From Pilatotrama ljubarskyi (lineage: Eukaryota > Basidiomycota > Agaricomycetes > Polyporales > Polyporaceae), in NCBI GenBank assembly GCA_022385805.1, contig MU277672.1, positions 602,012 to 666,011 of the forward strand: a stretch of DNA of 64,000 bases, written 5' to 3'. A program made the translations under genes and the position numbers. The notes beneath the pieces were generated by a model that ran no database searches, had not been told where the DNA came from, and saw only the letters and a program-made list of their open reading frames with translations. Below, one piece after another: positions 11,201 through 22,161 of the stretch; the stretch's first letter is position 1; the number at the start of each line of letters is the position of its first letter.

Positions 11201-12571
11201 GTCGGCATGTCATCTGACGCGGAGCGCCTGCGGCCCCTCCCCCTACTCTGCGTGTACAGATCCGGAACTTCCTGTGGAACCAGCCGTACATCTCGCGCTT
11301 CAACGAGGAGGGCAAGAAGTCAAAGTCAAAAGGCAATCACATCTGGCACGTCGACGCGAAAAAGGCGGAGGGCGGCTGGATCTTTCGGCCGTTCAAGCGG
11401 AAGCTCGCGGGCACGCCGCCCGGCGTCGCGTACGTCGGCCTCCGCTGGACGTGGACGCCGCGCATATGGGACCCGCAGGCGTCGCGCACGAACATGCCCG
11501 TCACGTACAGCTCGCCCGCGCTCCCCTCCTGGCTCTCGTGGAAGGACGACTCGCTCACCGGGATCCCGCCGCCGGACGCGCAGAGCTGCGACGTCACGGT
11601 CGAAGCTAGGGTGGGTTCTTCTTGGCTTCTTCTCGCTGCATGATGCGGCGCGCGCGCTGGTGCGGGTTCTGACCCTCGGATGCAGTTCATGCAGGACGGC
11701 AAGGAAGAGGTGCTCACGCACACGGTGCATATCACTATCGCGCCGATGGCCGCAGTGGACGCCTCGTTCACGCCCTCGAGGCGACCCTCTCTCGTGGGTG
11801 ACATACAAAATCCGAGGCGGATCATGAGCGACTCGGTCGTCGCCGGTATCTCCCAACCGACAGCCGCGCAACGGTACGCGTTGTCCACCGTTGTCCCATT
11901 CGTCCTATCGGCTGACTCTTGCACGCAGGTTACTCAGGGTTCCTCCCCCGCTGTCCGCCCCGCCCCCGCCACCGACGGTGGTGGCACCCGAATCGCAAGT
12001 GGTCCAGGTGCTCACGACAGCAGCGCAGCGAGTTGCTCAAGAGGCTCAGTCACAGGTTGTAGCGTCGCCCAACGAAGCCGGCCCCGAGCTCCAGGCGCTC
12101 GCGAAGCAGCAGCACGTCCTCACCGTGACGGCGCAGGCCATCAGCTCCAAGATGGCGGGCGAGGTGCCCGAGGGCGCGGTCGCGCAGTCGAACGCGCTCA
12201 CTGCGGCCGCGCAGCAGGTCGTCCTCCAGGCCGCGCGCCAGGTCGTCGCCGATCGGACGGTCGCAGCGGTGTCGTCAGGCCTGCCCCCGTCGGCCGCAAC
12301 CGCGCCGCAAGTGACGGTCAAGGAGGTGTCTGTCGCGACGCAGTCCGCTGTTGCGCAGGCCGTGGGCATGGTCGGCCCCCTATCAAGCGAGGTCGACGTG
12401 CTGATGACCGCGAAGACGCTGCTCCAGCAGCAGACACGCGGATCGTCAGGCCTGACCGCGCTCGACCCGACGCGACCGCACTCGACAGGAAACTCGCCCT
12501 CAGGACCTTTCGACCTCCCCCCTCCCGTAAATGTGCCTCCGCCTGGGGCTGTGTACTTCCCGCCGTCATGA
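8245..12571 (+). CDS. Large Gln/Pro/Ser-rich protein, putative transcriptional regulator of unknown family
   Basis: Seven exons (8245-9011, 9101-10698, 10862-10998, 11121-11165, 11260-11610, 11686-11873, 11929-12571) join in frame to give 1242 residues. I do not recognise a named family. Residues 1 to about 760 are low complexity: Gln-rich at the start, then Pro/Ser/Ala-rich, with an Ala-Gln repeat near 10255-10320 and a Gly/Ser tract before 10620. An ordered block follows, coded by 10620-11770, with conserved-looking aromatic motifs such as RNFLWNQPYISRFN, GNHIWHVDAKK, WIFRPF, GLRWTWTPRIWDP and LPSWLSWKDD. The C-terminus is Ala/Gln/Val-rich with heptad character. A basic stretch (RKR near 9460) could be a nuclear signal. 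The long leader, the Gln-rich arms and the single ordered core suggest a transcriptional regulator; this is inference. The chosen ATG is the first in the open frame; an upstream in-frame GTG at 8203 was ignored. The intron at 11166-11259 appears to be GC-AG. Confidence 0.85.
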
Positions 12572-13568
12572 TAACGGCTGTCTCGTCTTGCCTTGCCTCG
12601 GACGCCGCCGGCTGTGTCTGTGGCTCCGGGTGTCTGCGCGGGCGTGTTGGTGTGCTGGTGCACGTGTACGGTATATTGTTATGCGTTGGTGATATTGGGC
12701 CGTCGTTCCTCGCTCGTCTGCGTGATGCATTTCGTCGTTCCACATTCTGATATATATTCATTGTTCGTTGTCCATCCCGTTCCGTCCCGTTTTGTCCGAG
12801 TGCGCATGCGTACGTATATGTAGACGCGCAGTTATACCGCTCGCCCTTTCAGTTCGTTCGTCCGTCGCTGGTGCTTTTGCTGACATCGGTGCCGGCGTGG
12901 TGCTGCGCTGAGTTCACGTTCTTGTCTGTCCTTCCGTTGGTCATTCCGCCGCGTCGCATGTGTCTCCGTAGTCTATTTAGAAGATGAAAGGTCGCTCTCG
13001 CTGAGTCGCAGTGCTCTCCTCTGTATGTTCTATCACATCTCCTCCTCCTTCCCATCTTCTCGCCCTCCGTCCTTCGCGCCTTTGGTTGGTTCCGCGCCTC
13101 TTGGCTTGGCTTGCTGCATCGTCCCTGCGTTCTCGCGTACATGTGGTCTCGGGCCCGGCTGCATCACGTCGCATGTGTATAGGTGTTTCCAGGTCATTCG
13201 TACTACTGTATTTTGACATGTTTCGGACGTTCGCGGAGACATACACAGAATTGAATCTCTTCTATTCTCTCTATGATTGCTGATGGGCTTGACGAGAGTG
13301 TGGCACGTCGGAAGAGGATTCGTTCACAGAACTGGCAAGGCAGCGCCGCGGCGGCGAGACTTGCAAGCCTTAGCGCTTGAGCAGACGCGCTGTGCGATCG
13401 AAGCACGTGAACGTGTACCTCATGTGATCGGTGATTTTCTGTCTTCGCGGCGCATTCGTGCGTGCCACATCTGGGAGAGTTGCAGTTCTGTACGGCGCAC
13501 AGACCGCCCTTCCGAGTCCTTGTGTACCAATACCTTTCTGAAGGCACTCTGCAAACCTACCGTCTGCC
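12572..13568. other. Intergenic: 3' region of the Gln-rich gene and BUD23 promoter
   Basis: T/C-rich with TATATATTC-like runs near 12750, suggesting a long 3' UTR on the plus strand. No coding potential that I can support on either strand. Confidence 0.5.
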
Positions 13569-14707
13569 ATGTCAAGACCAGAGCTCCAAGCTCCTCCGGA
13601 AATCGTACGCTCGAGCACTGCATATCCGGACAGGATCCTCACATACATCTTCACCGTGTAGTACTATGGAGACATCGAGGCGAAGAAATATACCAACAAG
13701 TGCGTACCAACCTCTTGTACACACAACATTCAATACTAAACCTGTGCCTTTGGAAACAGCACCCGCGTGCAGCAGATCCAGGCGGAGATGACATACCGCG
13801 CACTCGAGCTCCTCAACCTTCCTCCAGGCGAGCCCGCCTTCCTCCTCGATATCGGCTGCGGGTCCGGTCTGTCAGGAGAGATCCTGGACGAGGAGGGTTA
13901 CCATTGGGTTGGGTGCGATATTGCGCCAAGCATGCTCGGTGAGTAGCTCACTTTTGCTTTCCTCCGGATCGCCTCTGAAGGGTACTCCAGAGGTTGCGCT
14001 AGAGCGAGAAGTAGAGGGCGACCTGTTCCTGCAAGACATCGGCCAGGGCTTCGGTTTCCGACCAGGCAGCTTCGACGGTGCCATCAGGTCAGTCTCTCTC
14101 CTTCTCCGTCCGTCCTTTCCGTCGCTCACCCCGAACCCAGCATATCCGTCCTCCAATGGCTCCTCAACGCCGAGACCTCCCACCCGACCTCCTCCCCACC
14201 GCACCGCCTCACGCGCTTCTTCACCACGCTCCACGCCGCGCTCAAGAACCCCTCGCGCGCCGTCTTCCAGTTTTACCCCTCCTCGGACGACCAGATCCAG
14301 CTCATCACCTCCATTGCGCAAAAGGCGGGCTTCGGGGGAGGCGTCGTCGTCGACTACCCGAACTCGAAGAAGGCAAGGAAGGTGTTTCTGTGTCTGTTCG
14401 TGGGCGGGGGAGGCGGGGCGCAGCAGGTGCCGAAGGGGCTGGAGGTTGAGGAGGATAATGAGGAGAGGGCGGTGTTTGAGAAGAGGAGAGAGCGGCTGAG
14501 GGCGAGGGAGAAGGGCGGGAAGCGGAAGAATATCAAGGACAAGGACTGGATCCTGCGGAAAAAGGAGGTGCGTTACGCTCCCCGGCTCTCGATGCATCTA
14601 AGAGCTGAGGTTGGGTGGATTGTCTCTAGCTCTACCGTCAACGAGGGAAGGAGGGAGTCCCTAACGACTCAAAATATACCGGGCGCAAGCGGAAGCCCGT
14701 ATTCTAG
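13569..14707 (+). CDS. BUD23: 18S rRNA (guanine-N7)-methyltransferase BUD23
   Basis: Six exons encode about 280 residues. The protein is a class I SAM-dependent methyltransferase that, with its activator Trm112, methylates G1575 (yeast numbering) of 18S rRNA and supports 40S maturation. Exon 1 starts MSRPELQAPPEI and splices to YYGDIEAKKYT, then TRVQQIQAEMTYRALELL, the family N-terminus. The SAM-binding motif LLDIGCGSGLSGEIL follows, then VGCDIAPSMLE, EGDLFLQDIGQG, GSFDGAISISVLQWLLNAE, all typical BUD23. The C-terminal WBS_methylT domain is visible: YPNSKKARKVFLCL, then a glycine run, a highly charged Glu/Arg helix and KDKDWILRKKE. It ends with a basic nucleolar-type tail (GRKRKPVF). The start is the only ATG consistent with the conserved first exon. 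It is convergent with BCS1, only 97 bp apart. Confidence 0.95.
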
Positions 14708-14804
14708 CCGCGCTCTCCTCTTGTTGCACTCCAGCTCACGCACTCTGTACCTCATCACTAAGTTATTCCAAGGGCGGTCTAATAGATTGTATCGGTACTT
14801 TGAC

Positions 14805-16522
14805 TCATCCTTGCAGTTGCTCCTGTGGGGGCGATCGCTCGACGGAAATGGTCCTGATCTCGCGTACCGCATCCCGCGCTGTGCTCCGGATTAACAGTCC
14901 CTGGAGCGCAGCCATACTGATCCTGCGTCCTCGCTGCGCCTCCACGCGTACGGCCTGCTCCAACTCGGCTGCCATCGCCTTGAGCTCGTCCTCTGGGATC
15001 TTCTCCCATCCCTCTTGTCCCTCCTCGCCGGCGCCATAGAACTTCTCAAACAAGCGGCGGGCCTGTCTTGGAGAGGCGTCATCGATGAGCACGGCGAGGT
15101 CGACTCGCCCAGGACGGATGAGCGCAGGGTCGAGCCTCTCTGGGTGATTCGTCGTCATGAAGACGATCCGTTCTTCGCCCGAAGCCACGCCGTCCAACGC
15201 GTTCAAGAAGCCGGAGAAGGTGACGGAGGACTGGTACCCGTCCGCGGAGGACTGGACGCGCTTGTTGAACGCGGCGTCGATGTCCTCAATGAGCACGAAC
15301 GCGCGCTCGGGCGTGTTCGAGAGGAGGTGGATGAGCTTGTCGTCCGCGAGGCCGCGCTCGGAGAGGTTGAGCACGCAGATGTCGTAGTTTAGGGCGCCGG
15401 CCAGCGCTTGGATGAAGGAGGACTTGCCGGAGCCTGGGGGGCCGTGCAGGAGGTAGCCGCGGCGGTAGGGGATGCCTGGGGAAAAAATGTCAGGTTGGGG
15501 CGCACCGTGGTTAGACGAAAGCTCGTACCGCGGTCGGCGTACCACTGCCGTCGTTGGAGGAACGCCTTGACGTCCTCCTCGATCTTCTCGGCGACGCCCT
15601 CCTCAAGAACGACGCTTCTCAGTGGCCGCTTCCGTCTTGGTTGACCGAAAGGCTTCCACTCGATGCCCCATGGGATGTTGATGACGAGCTTGCCCTCCTG
15701 GCCCCGCAATGCGAGGTCTCGCGCCTCAGAGAGGAGCTCGGTGAAAACGCCACGGTCGCGGAAGAGAGTTGTGATCGTGATCGTCTCCCATGGCATCCCT
15801 GTCATGAGGTTCGGTGACTTTGTCTCGCGCTCGCGTTTGATCTGTCGAGTAGAGTCGCCTCCGTCAGTCCGTCCTGCGCGGAAATGGTCCGAAAGCCTTA
15901 CCTGCATCCAGACTTTTCGGTATCGCAAGTAATGCGTCCCGGGCGCGGCAACGAGCTTGAACAGGACGGACGAGCTGCCGTTCTTGCGCTGCTCGTGGAG
16001 CGTCTGCACGCCGAGCTGGTGGCTGCGCATCCATGTCGGCGCGGAGCGCATCTTCCACCATGGCGCACCACCGGCCTCTGCGCGCGCAGACTGGTGCGCC
16101 ATCCAGGCGAGGAAGTAGTCGTACGCCGGGTCCTTGTTGTTCATCTCGAGCGAGACGAGCATTTGTCGACGGAGGGCGGACGCGGAGAGCGTGAGGCCGC
16201 GCCGGAGGACGGTGAGGCCGACGCCGACGCCCTGTGTGTCCGTGTGCTTTTTAAGGCTACCGCAGCGAAGGAGGAGGAGAGGCGTACCATGATGCCGAAA
16301 CCGGCCTGGAAGTATGGACTATGCTACGCGGATGGCCTTCAGTTCGGTCTTCTGTCGGGTAAGAGAGGCAACGCACTTGTCACTCAGCAGAGCAGAGAGG
16401 AAAGACGAGCTCTGGGTGTTGCTGATTCCTGCAGCACCTGGTGCCGGAGCTGCCGAGATGTCCATGTCGGAAGGCGGAGAGAGGTGTGGGATGGATGCGC
16501 TGGTGCTGGGTCCGGCCTGCAT
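14805..16522 (-). CDS. BCS1: Mitochondrial AAA chaperone BCS1
   Basis: Five exons encode BCS1, the inner-membrane AAA ATPase that translocates the folded Rieske protein during assembly of respiratory complex III. The N-terminal exon ends in LLSDN, and the next reads [10 protein letters not shown], then [15 protein letters not shown], the single transmembrane and import region conserved in BCS1. The BCS1-specific domain follows ([29 protein letters not shown]). The AAA module shows Walker [11 protein letters not shown], Walker [11 protein letters not shown], sensor-1 [18 protein letters not shown] with the arginine-finger region, and ends near [10 protein letters not shown]. Two in-frame ATGs are possible: 16522 (used here) and 16465, which gives an N-terminus [10 protein letters not shown] closer to homologues. 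An even earlier ATG at 16774 would overlap the neighbouring start and is unlikely. Divergent from the J-domain gene. Confidence 0.94.
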
Positions 16523-16759
16523 GACGTGGTCGGTGCGGGTGCTTTCGGACCGAGCAGAAGAGCGCAGTCGCCGTGCAGCAGAGGCGCAACCAGAGAAGGC
16601 CGCGGAGAAGACCGCGGACAGACGCGCGAGACGCGTCCCCAGAAGCAAGCCCAAATAGGAAGGACGCACGCGACGGTCACGAAGACGCGACTGGGCGCTA
16701 GCCGGCACGCGTTTTTCCTCTCCCCTCCGGCTCCTGGCACGTTCTTTCATCCAGCCACC

Positions 16760-18763
16760 ATGGTCCACAAACACTCCTCCGTCACAGCGGCCTACACCGT
16801 CCTCGGCCTCGAGCAGGTGCGTCGCATACAGCCCACGGCTGGTGCAAGCCTGTACTTACAGGTGGCGCGGCCACTCGTCATGTAGGGCGCGTCCTTGGAG
16901 ATCGTAAAGTCGACGTACAAACAGGTGAGACACGCGTCTTTCTTCCCATTGTCATGGCCATTGGTCTCGACGCGTCGTCTTTCGCAGCTTGCCCTCAAGA
17001 CCCATCCTGACAAGAACCCGGGCGACGAAGACGCGACCGCCCAGTTCCAGCGCCTAAGCGAAGCCTACAACGTCCTCCTAAAGCACCTCGACCGCTCCTC
17101 GTCCCCACCCCATCGGCACGCTCACACCCACAGTCACACCCACAGCCATAGTCATTTCCATCCGTTTGGACAGTACGAGTACGATGACTACGACGACTAC
17201 GATGAGTATGACGACTTCTACGACGACGAATTCGACGACTACGAGTCGGACTACGACGACCATCTCGACTTCTACATGTGAGCTGCGTTCCCTCTATATT
17301 CCTTCGTGGTGTGCTCACATCGACCCAGGTTCCTCTTTGAAGAGCTCTTGCGTGGCCGCGCCAGTGCTCATGCCCACTCTCGTAAGTCCGAGCCCTTTCG
17401 TAACGATACATCACATGACGTCTATCTTCGCAGGGTACCATCGTCACCACCATGAGCAAGGCGACCCGGAGACGCCCGAGCAGTACTCTGCCCGTCTGCG
17501 CAAGGCGCGCGAAGAGCAAGAGCAAGCCGCAGAGCGGCGTGCACGGGAGGAGGCTATCCGCAGAGCGAACCTCGAGAAGCAACGCGAGAAGGGTAAGGCT
17601 TGGCCGCTCACGCTCTAACGTTCAGTGGCTCACGCCTCGTGCCAGAACGCCGTGAAGCCGAGGAGCGGCAGCGTCTCAAGGCTTTCGCCAAGAAGGCTGA
17701 GGCCGAAGCCTCGCGCAAGGCTGCAGAGCAGAAGGCGCGCACGCAACAGGAGAAGTTCCAGGCGACGCGCTCCAAGGTGTTCGCCGCTGCGCGGAAAGGT
17801 GACGCTGCGGCAGTCCGTAAGGGCGTCTGGGAAGAGAACGTCGATGCTGCAGGTGGCGAGCTCCGCAAGGGCGCAGAAGCCTTCGCTAAGTACCCCCCGG
17901 CGGACCCGAAGGAGACGTTGTTGCACATCGCCGCGAAGAACGGAGACCTCGACTTGGTCCAATGGCTGGATTCGCACAGCGCTGAGCCGGAGGAGCGCGA
18001 CGGCAACGACATGACCGCGTTCCACGTCGCTCTGCAGAACCGGCACCCCGCCGTTGTGCGCCACTTCTTCGAGACCTACCCGCCAGACGACGAGGACTAT
18101 GCCGCGATATACCGCGCCCCCTCCGCGACGTCGAACCTCCGACTCGCGCTCGACACGAAAGAGCCAGAGATGGTGTGGATGGTGCTTGACAAGCGGCTGC
18201 ATACGAAGGAGGAGATGGACGAGGCGTGGGAGGCCCTCACGGGCCCTACGTTTGGCCGTGACGGGAAATACGACGAGTTCGTGAATCTTTTCGCGACGTA
18301 TGGCGATTACAGCCCCCCGTCTGCAGCCTCGGGCGGTCAGCGTGCGCAGACCAACGGTAGCGGACAGCAGAAGCAGAACGGCAAGCTGCCCCGTCAGCAA
18401 CGACCCACTGTGACAGTCGAGGACGACCGTTCTACCGCTTCCTCTCCCGTGTCCGAGAATCCTGCTACCCCGTCCTCCGCCTCATCTTCGTTCAGCCAGG
18501 GCCCTCGTCCCTCCCGTGGGAGAGGTAACCGTGGCCGCCCCTACCAGCCTCGGCCCCAACACCAGCAGTCGCATCCTTCGTCACCCAGCGTCGAGCAACC
18601 GGCTCCCCAGTCGCCTGCGCCACAGGCGGGCGAGCAGCAGCAGCAGCAGCAGTCCTCTGGCTACCGTGGTCGCGGTCGCGGAAGGGGACGCGGCCAGTTC
18701 AGGGGGCGTGGCCGTGGGCGGGGGCAGGCTCCTGCTGGAGCTCAGCCGACGCCTGCTGCTTGA
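16760..18763 (+). CDS. J-domain protein with ankyrin-like region and Gln/RGG C-terminus
   Basis: Six exons. The first three build a J domain: [19 protein letters not shown], then [13 protein letters not shown], then [15 protein letters not shown], which carries the HPD motif needed to stimulate Hsp70 ATPase. A His-rich stretch ([13 protein letters not shown], near 17125-17165) and a strongly acidic Asp/Tyr tract (17175-17270) follow. Next comes a long charged helix rich in Glu, Arg and Ala (17440-17800), then an ankyrin-like segment ([22 protein letters not shown] and [17 protein letters not shown], about 17915-18070), and a C-terminal low-complexity region with poly-Gln and RGRGRGRG repeats ending at 18763. 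RGG boxes bind RNA. The whole suggests a co-chaperone that joins Hsp70 to RNA or ribonucleoprotein granules; the architecture is seen, the role is inferred. The start ATG is the first in frame and lies in a divergent promoter with BCS1. Confidence 0.88.
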
Positions 18764-19359
18764 GCCCTAGTTACTGCGTTATGCGTCTTGCTCGTCCGTG
18801 TTGTCTGCTCTTTCATCCGTCAATACTGCGAATCACTCCTCTCGTTCCCTCAATCATCAGCTTCAGTCATCGGTTCCTGTACATCTTCGTCTTCGTGTTT
18901 CATAAGCTGACTGGTTCGTCATCGACATCTCACACACTTCACTGTGTCTATAGCTCATTCTCCCAGTTCCGACATGCATTTCCGCATCCTCCATCAAACA
19001 GCATATAGACCATCGCACGCCCCCGCCTGTCTTGCCCCGCCTTATGCATCTGGCCCCCGTTCGCGCACGCAAAAAGTTACATTCTCGTATGCTCCCTCGT
19101 GTTACGCTATTATTCTTGCATCTAGTTAGTTTAGCCACCTATGTACCTAGTCCTCTCCTGCTTTACGTACCAAATGCGTGCGTACGAAGGCACACGAACG
19201 TGTCTGCACATGCCCCGTACATACTGTATTCTTGCAATCTCCCATCGTCCTTGTGCGCTCTCTCCGACATGCGCAGTTGAGTGGTGGGAAACAGCCCGAA
19301 AGACATCTGCTACGCTGCGGTTATTCCACCAGCTATTTCAGATCGCGAGCTATCGTGCG
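18764..19359. other. Convergent intergenic spacer, J-domain gene / AsnRS
   Basis: About 600 bp, T/C-rich on the plus strand, between two convergent stop codons. Probably the two 3' UTRs. No coding signal. Confidence 0.5.
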
Positions 19360-20983
19360 TTACAGCAACATCCGGCCTGCCCACCGCGGCATAGCTATGC
19401 ACTCCCGCACGCTCTCTATCCCGCTGATCCAGCTGATTAGCCTCTCGAAGCCCAGCCCGAACCCGCCGTGCGGCGCGCCCCCATACTTCCTCAAGTCCAA
19501 ATACCACTCGTAGTCCGCCCTGTTCAACCCGTGCCGCTCGATGGCAGCCTCCAGCCGGTCCAGACGCTCCTCGCGCAACGACCCGCCCACGAGCTCGCCC
19601 ACCCCAGGGACGAGCAGGTCGAAGCACGCGACGGTCGCCCCCGGGACGTCCGAAGCGCCGCCGTTCGCGCGCATGTAGAACGGCTTGAGGGAGGCGGGGT
19701 AGTCCGTGACGAAGACGGGGCCGCGGACGTGCTCCTCCGCGAGCCAACGTTCGTGCTCGCTCTGGAGGCCCTTGCCCCACTCCGGCGCGAATACGAACGC
19801 GCCGCCCGTCTTCGCGTGGTGCTCCTCGAGTAGCTTGACGGCCTCCGTATACGTCATGCGTGCCCACGGCCGCTCCGCATCTGCCAGAGCGAATAGTTCC
19901 TGCCGCTTGTCTCCGTCTACACCCTTCCCGCGCCAGAGCGTGTCGATCTCGGGGCTTGTTCGGTGCGCCTGGAGAACGTGCCGGAGGGCGCCCTCGACGA
20001 CGGCGCAGAGGTCGTCGACGGAGGACGTGAACGCCCACTCGGCCTCGAGCATCCAGAACTCGGCGAGGTGCCGGCTGGTCTGCGAGCGCTCGGCGCGGAA
20101 GCAGGGCGAGAGGGTGTACACGCGCGAGATGGCGGCGGCGACGGCTTCGAGGTGCAGCTGCGAGGAGACAGTGAGGTAGGCAGGGTGGTTGAAGTATTCG
20201 GAGGGTGCTGCGGGCGAGGAGGTGGAAGGGGAGGTGGAGGTGGAGGTGGAGGGGGCCGCAGCGATGTCGGAGGAGGGGACAACGCGGAAGGTCTCGCCTG
20301 CGCCTTCGCAGTCGTTGGAGGTGATTATGGGGGTGTGTACGTGTACGAAGCCGTTATTCTGGGGCTGTCAATACACGTGTGAAGTGATCATGAGCGCACT
20401 CACATGGAAATAGTCATGTATTGATCTAGTGGTAGAGTCGCGCAGCCTTAACATGGCGCCGAGCTCTCTTGTACGCGCTCTAAGGTGGCAATGATCCCTT
20501 AGGTATTCTACCGTTAGGGCTTGCTTTTGCATAGGGTATGTCTGCACACATGGTCAAGATCGTTTGCAAATACAAGGGTTCAGACGCACTTCAGGATCAC
20601 ATCCTCCGAGGACCTCAGCCTCAGACACCTGCAGCTCTTTTGCCTGGCCTGCCCCGGGGCTGTCCGTCAACGTTCCGCGTAGCCTTACGCTCGCGCCATT
20701 CGTCAAGCTGACACGAGTAAACTGAGCCAATGCGCAATTCCCGGCGTGCTCCGACGTACTGTTTGGCCAAAGTGACGTCGGTGAAGACGGCCTGGAGGCC
20801 CGGCTCGGATGAACCATCCGAGATGACCGCGAACGCAACCTTCTTCTGCCTCCGGATCGACTTCACCCAGCCATTAACCTGTAACTCTGCCGCTGACGGC
20901 GGAGGCGATGCGAGGAGCTGGCGGATGGTTGGAGGGAGCGAGGCTGCGCGTGCTGTCGAGGAGAGGAACCGACGGACGAGCAT
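19360..20983 (-). CDS. SLM5: Asparaginyl-tRNA synthetase, mitochondrial type
   Basis: Four exons encode a class IIb aminoacyl-tRNA synthetase charging tRNA-Asn. The first residues (MLVRRFLSSTARAASL) form a basic, amphipathic presequence, which marks the mitochondrial isoform. An OB-fold anticodon-binding domain follows (VNGWVKSIRRQKKVAFAVI, GASVRLRGTLTDSP). The linker exon reads EYLRDHCHLRARTRELGAML, diagnostic of AsnRS. The catalytic domain has PIITSNDCEGAGETFRV, SSQLHLEAVA, motif 2 FRAERSQTSRHLAEFWMLE, and motif 3 GGFGLGFERLISWISG near the end. A Ser/Thr/Pro-rich insertion (TSTSTSPSTSSPAAP) lies before the SEYFNHPAYLTVS motif, as in other mitochondrial members. The stop after RWAGRMLL is where the family ends. 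Divergent from a small gene with a TATA promoter. Confidence 0.95.
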
Positions 20984-21134
20984 CGTCGCGGTCCGCGCGA
21001 GTGGCGGAAGCGCCCGCAGCGCGTCATGTCGCGCGCAAGAGTGGTTCTCGGAAAGGCAGGTGGTGTATTCAATCAGGAGCCTCGCAGTCGTTGGCTCCGT
21101 ATGATGTCAGTCGGCCCGGTCTGTGTACCATCCG

Positions 21135-21142
21135 TATATAAG
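21135..21142 (+). promoter_or_regulatory. TATA box of the small repeat-protein gene
   Basis: TATATAAG lies 103 bp before the ATG at 21245. That leaves a normal fungal spacing to a start site near 21165-21175. It is the clearest TATA box in the window and points to strong or inducible expression. Confidence 0.6.
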
Positions 21143-21244
21143 GGCTCGTATGTGGAAGCGCTCGCTACTTCTCTCGATTACATCGCACACGACGACCACT
21201 GCTCACAAACTATCATAACTCCTCTCTAACTGAACACGAACATC

Positions 21245-21752
21245 ATGAGCCACCTCCTCGCACCCCAGGACGAGAAGCGCGACGTGCGCACGACGCAGTC
21301 GGAGCCCGCCATCAACGACACCAGCTTCCTCGTACCCCCTCAAGAGGAGAAATCGGGGCATGCTCTAAAGGACATCAACGTCAGTGGGCAGAGCTGGATG
21401 GTTCCTCCTCAAGAAGAGAAGGTCGACGCGGCGGCTCTTCGGGGTGAGAAGTGTGAGTAAACCATGGTAGTTCGTCCTCCTCAGCCAGATCTGACTCCAG
21501 ATATCCTTCAGCACGACTTGACAGAGGTTCGTCTTATGTTGCGTTCCCTTCCTCACCGCACAGGAGCTCACTGTTCTTGTAGCCGTCGATCGGCTCGAAG
21601 AGCAGATCAACAAGCGCCATGTCGAGCGCGACGCCCCTACGACAGTGGACGAGCTCGCTCGGGATAAGCAGCAGAGAGACTCTATTCTGTCTGGTTCAGC
21701 TGGGGTTACTGGAGAGGACGTTGGTGTCGCTGAGAAGAGCCGCCTGGTCTGA
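21245..21752 (+). CDS. Small hydrophilic protein with repeated PPQEEK motifs
   Basis: Three exons (21245-21462, 21502-21528 and from about 21566 to 21752, edges approximate) join in frame to about 125 residues. I do not recognise the family. The N-terminal half has three copies of a motif: LLAPQDEK, LVPPQEEK and MVPPQEEK, spaced roughly 22-28 residues, separated by acidic/polar linkers. The C-terminal half reads LTVLVAVDRLEEQINKRH and DELARDKQQRDSIL, likely a short amphipathic helix, and ends SRLV. It has no signal peptide, transmembrane segment or cysteine pattern. Hydrophilic, repeat-based composition plus a TATA promoter recall stress-responsive small proteins of fungi; that is inference only. 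Exon joins follow GT-AG and keep frame. Confidence 0.7.
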
Positions 21753-22161
21753 ACTGCCAGGACTCGGAGACGATGCCGAAAGACCAAGGACTAGAAGCAG
21801 CCACGCAATGTAACATATCATGTGCCCTGTATCACTAGCATTTTTCCTTCGTGTGCACTTCTCGCAGAGTACAGCGCGAGCAAAACTGGTTTCGAAGCTG
21901 CGGTGGAGAGGGTGTGCGAGAAGGTGCCAGGAGATGCATCGAGGCGAGTGAGGGTTTGTAGAGTAGCTGGAGGCGATCCACTACCAGATATGGCAAGTAC
22001 GGCTACTGCCGATGAGTAAGCGCCTATCTGACGCCCGAGACTTGGGAAGCATCAGCTGGAGCAAACACCCATACACTCGGACTTGACGCGAGACACTCAC
22101 GCTCCCCGCATACCCGACCGTATAGCCCCTTCTCTCACTCGTTCTACATCCACTAGCCGCA
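21753..22161. other. Spacer between small repeat gene and LUC7
   Basis: About 400 bp. A plus-strand open stretch at 21822-22019 follows a possible acceptor near 21867 and might be an alternative last exon of the small gene, but no supporting homology is visible. The LUC7 promoter must lie in the right half. Confidence 0.4.

Noticed and set aside
16523..16774. Longer N-terminus of BCS1 from an ATG at 16774
   Set aside because: It would overlap the divergent J-domain start codon and add an Arg-rich stretch not seen in BCS1 proteins.
17630..18400. 256-codon minus-strand frame
   Set aside because: Antisense shadow of the J-domain/ankyrin gene; no motif and no splice context.
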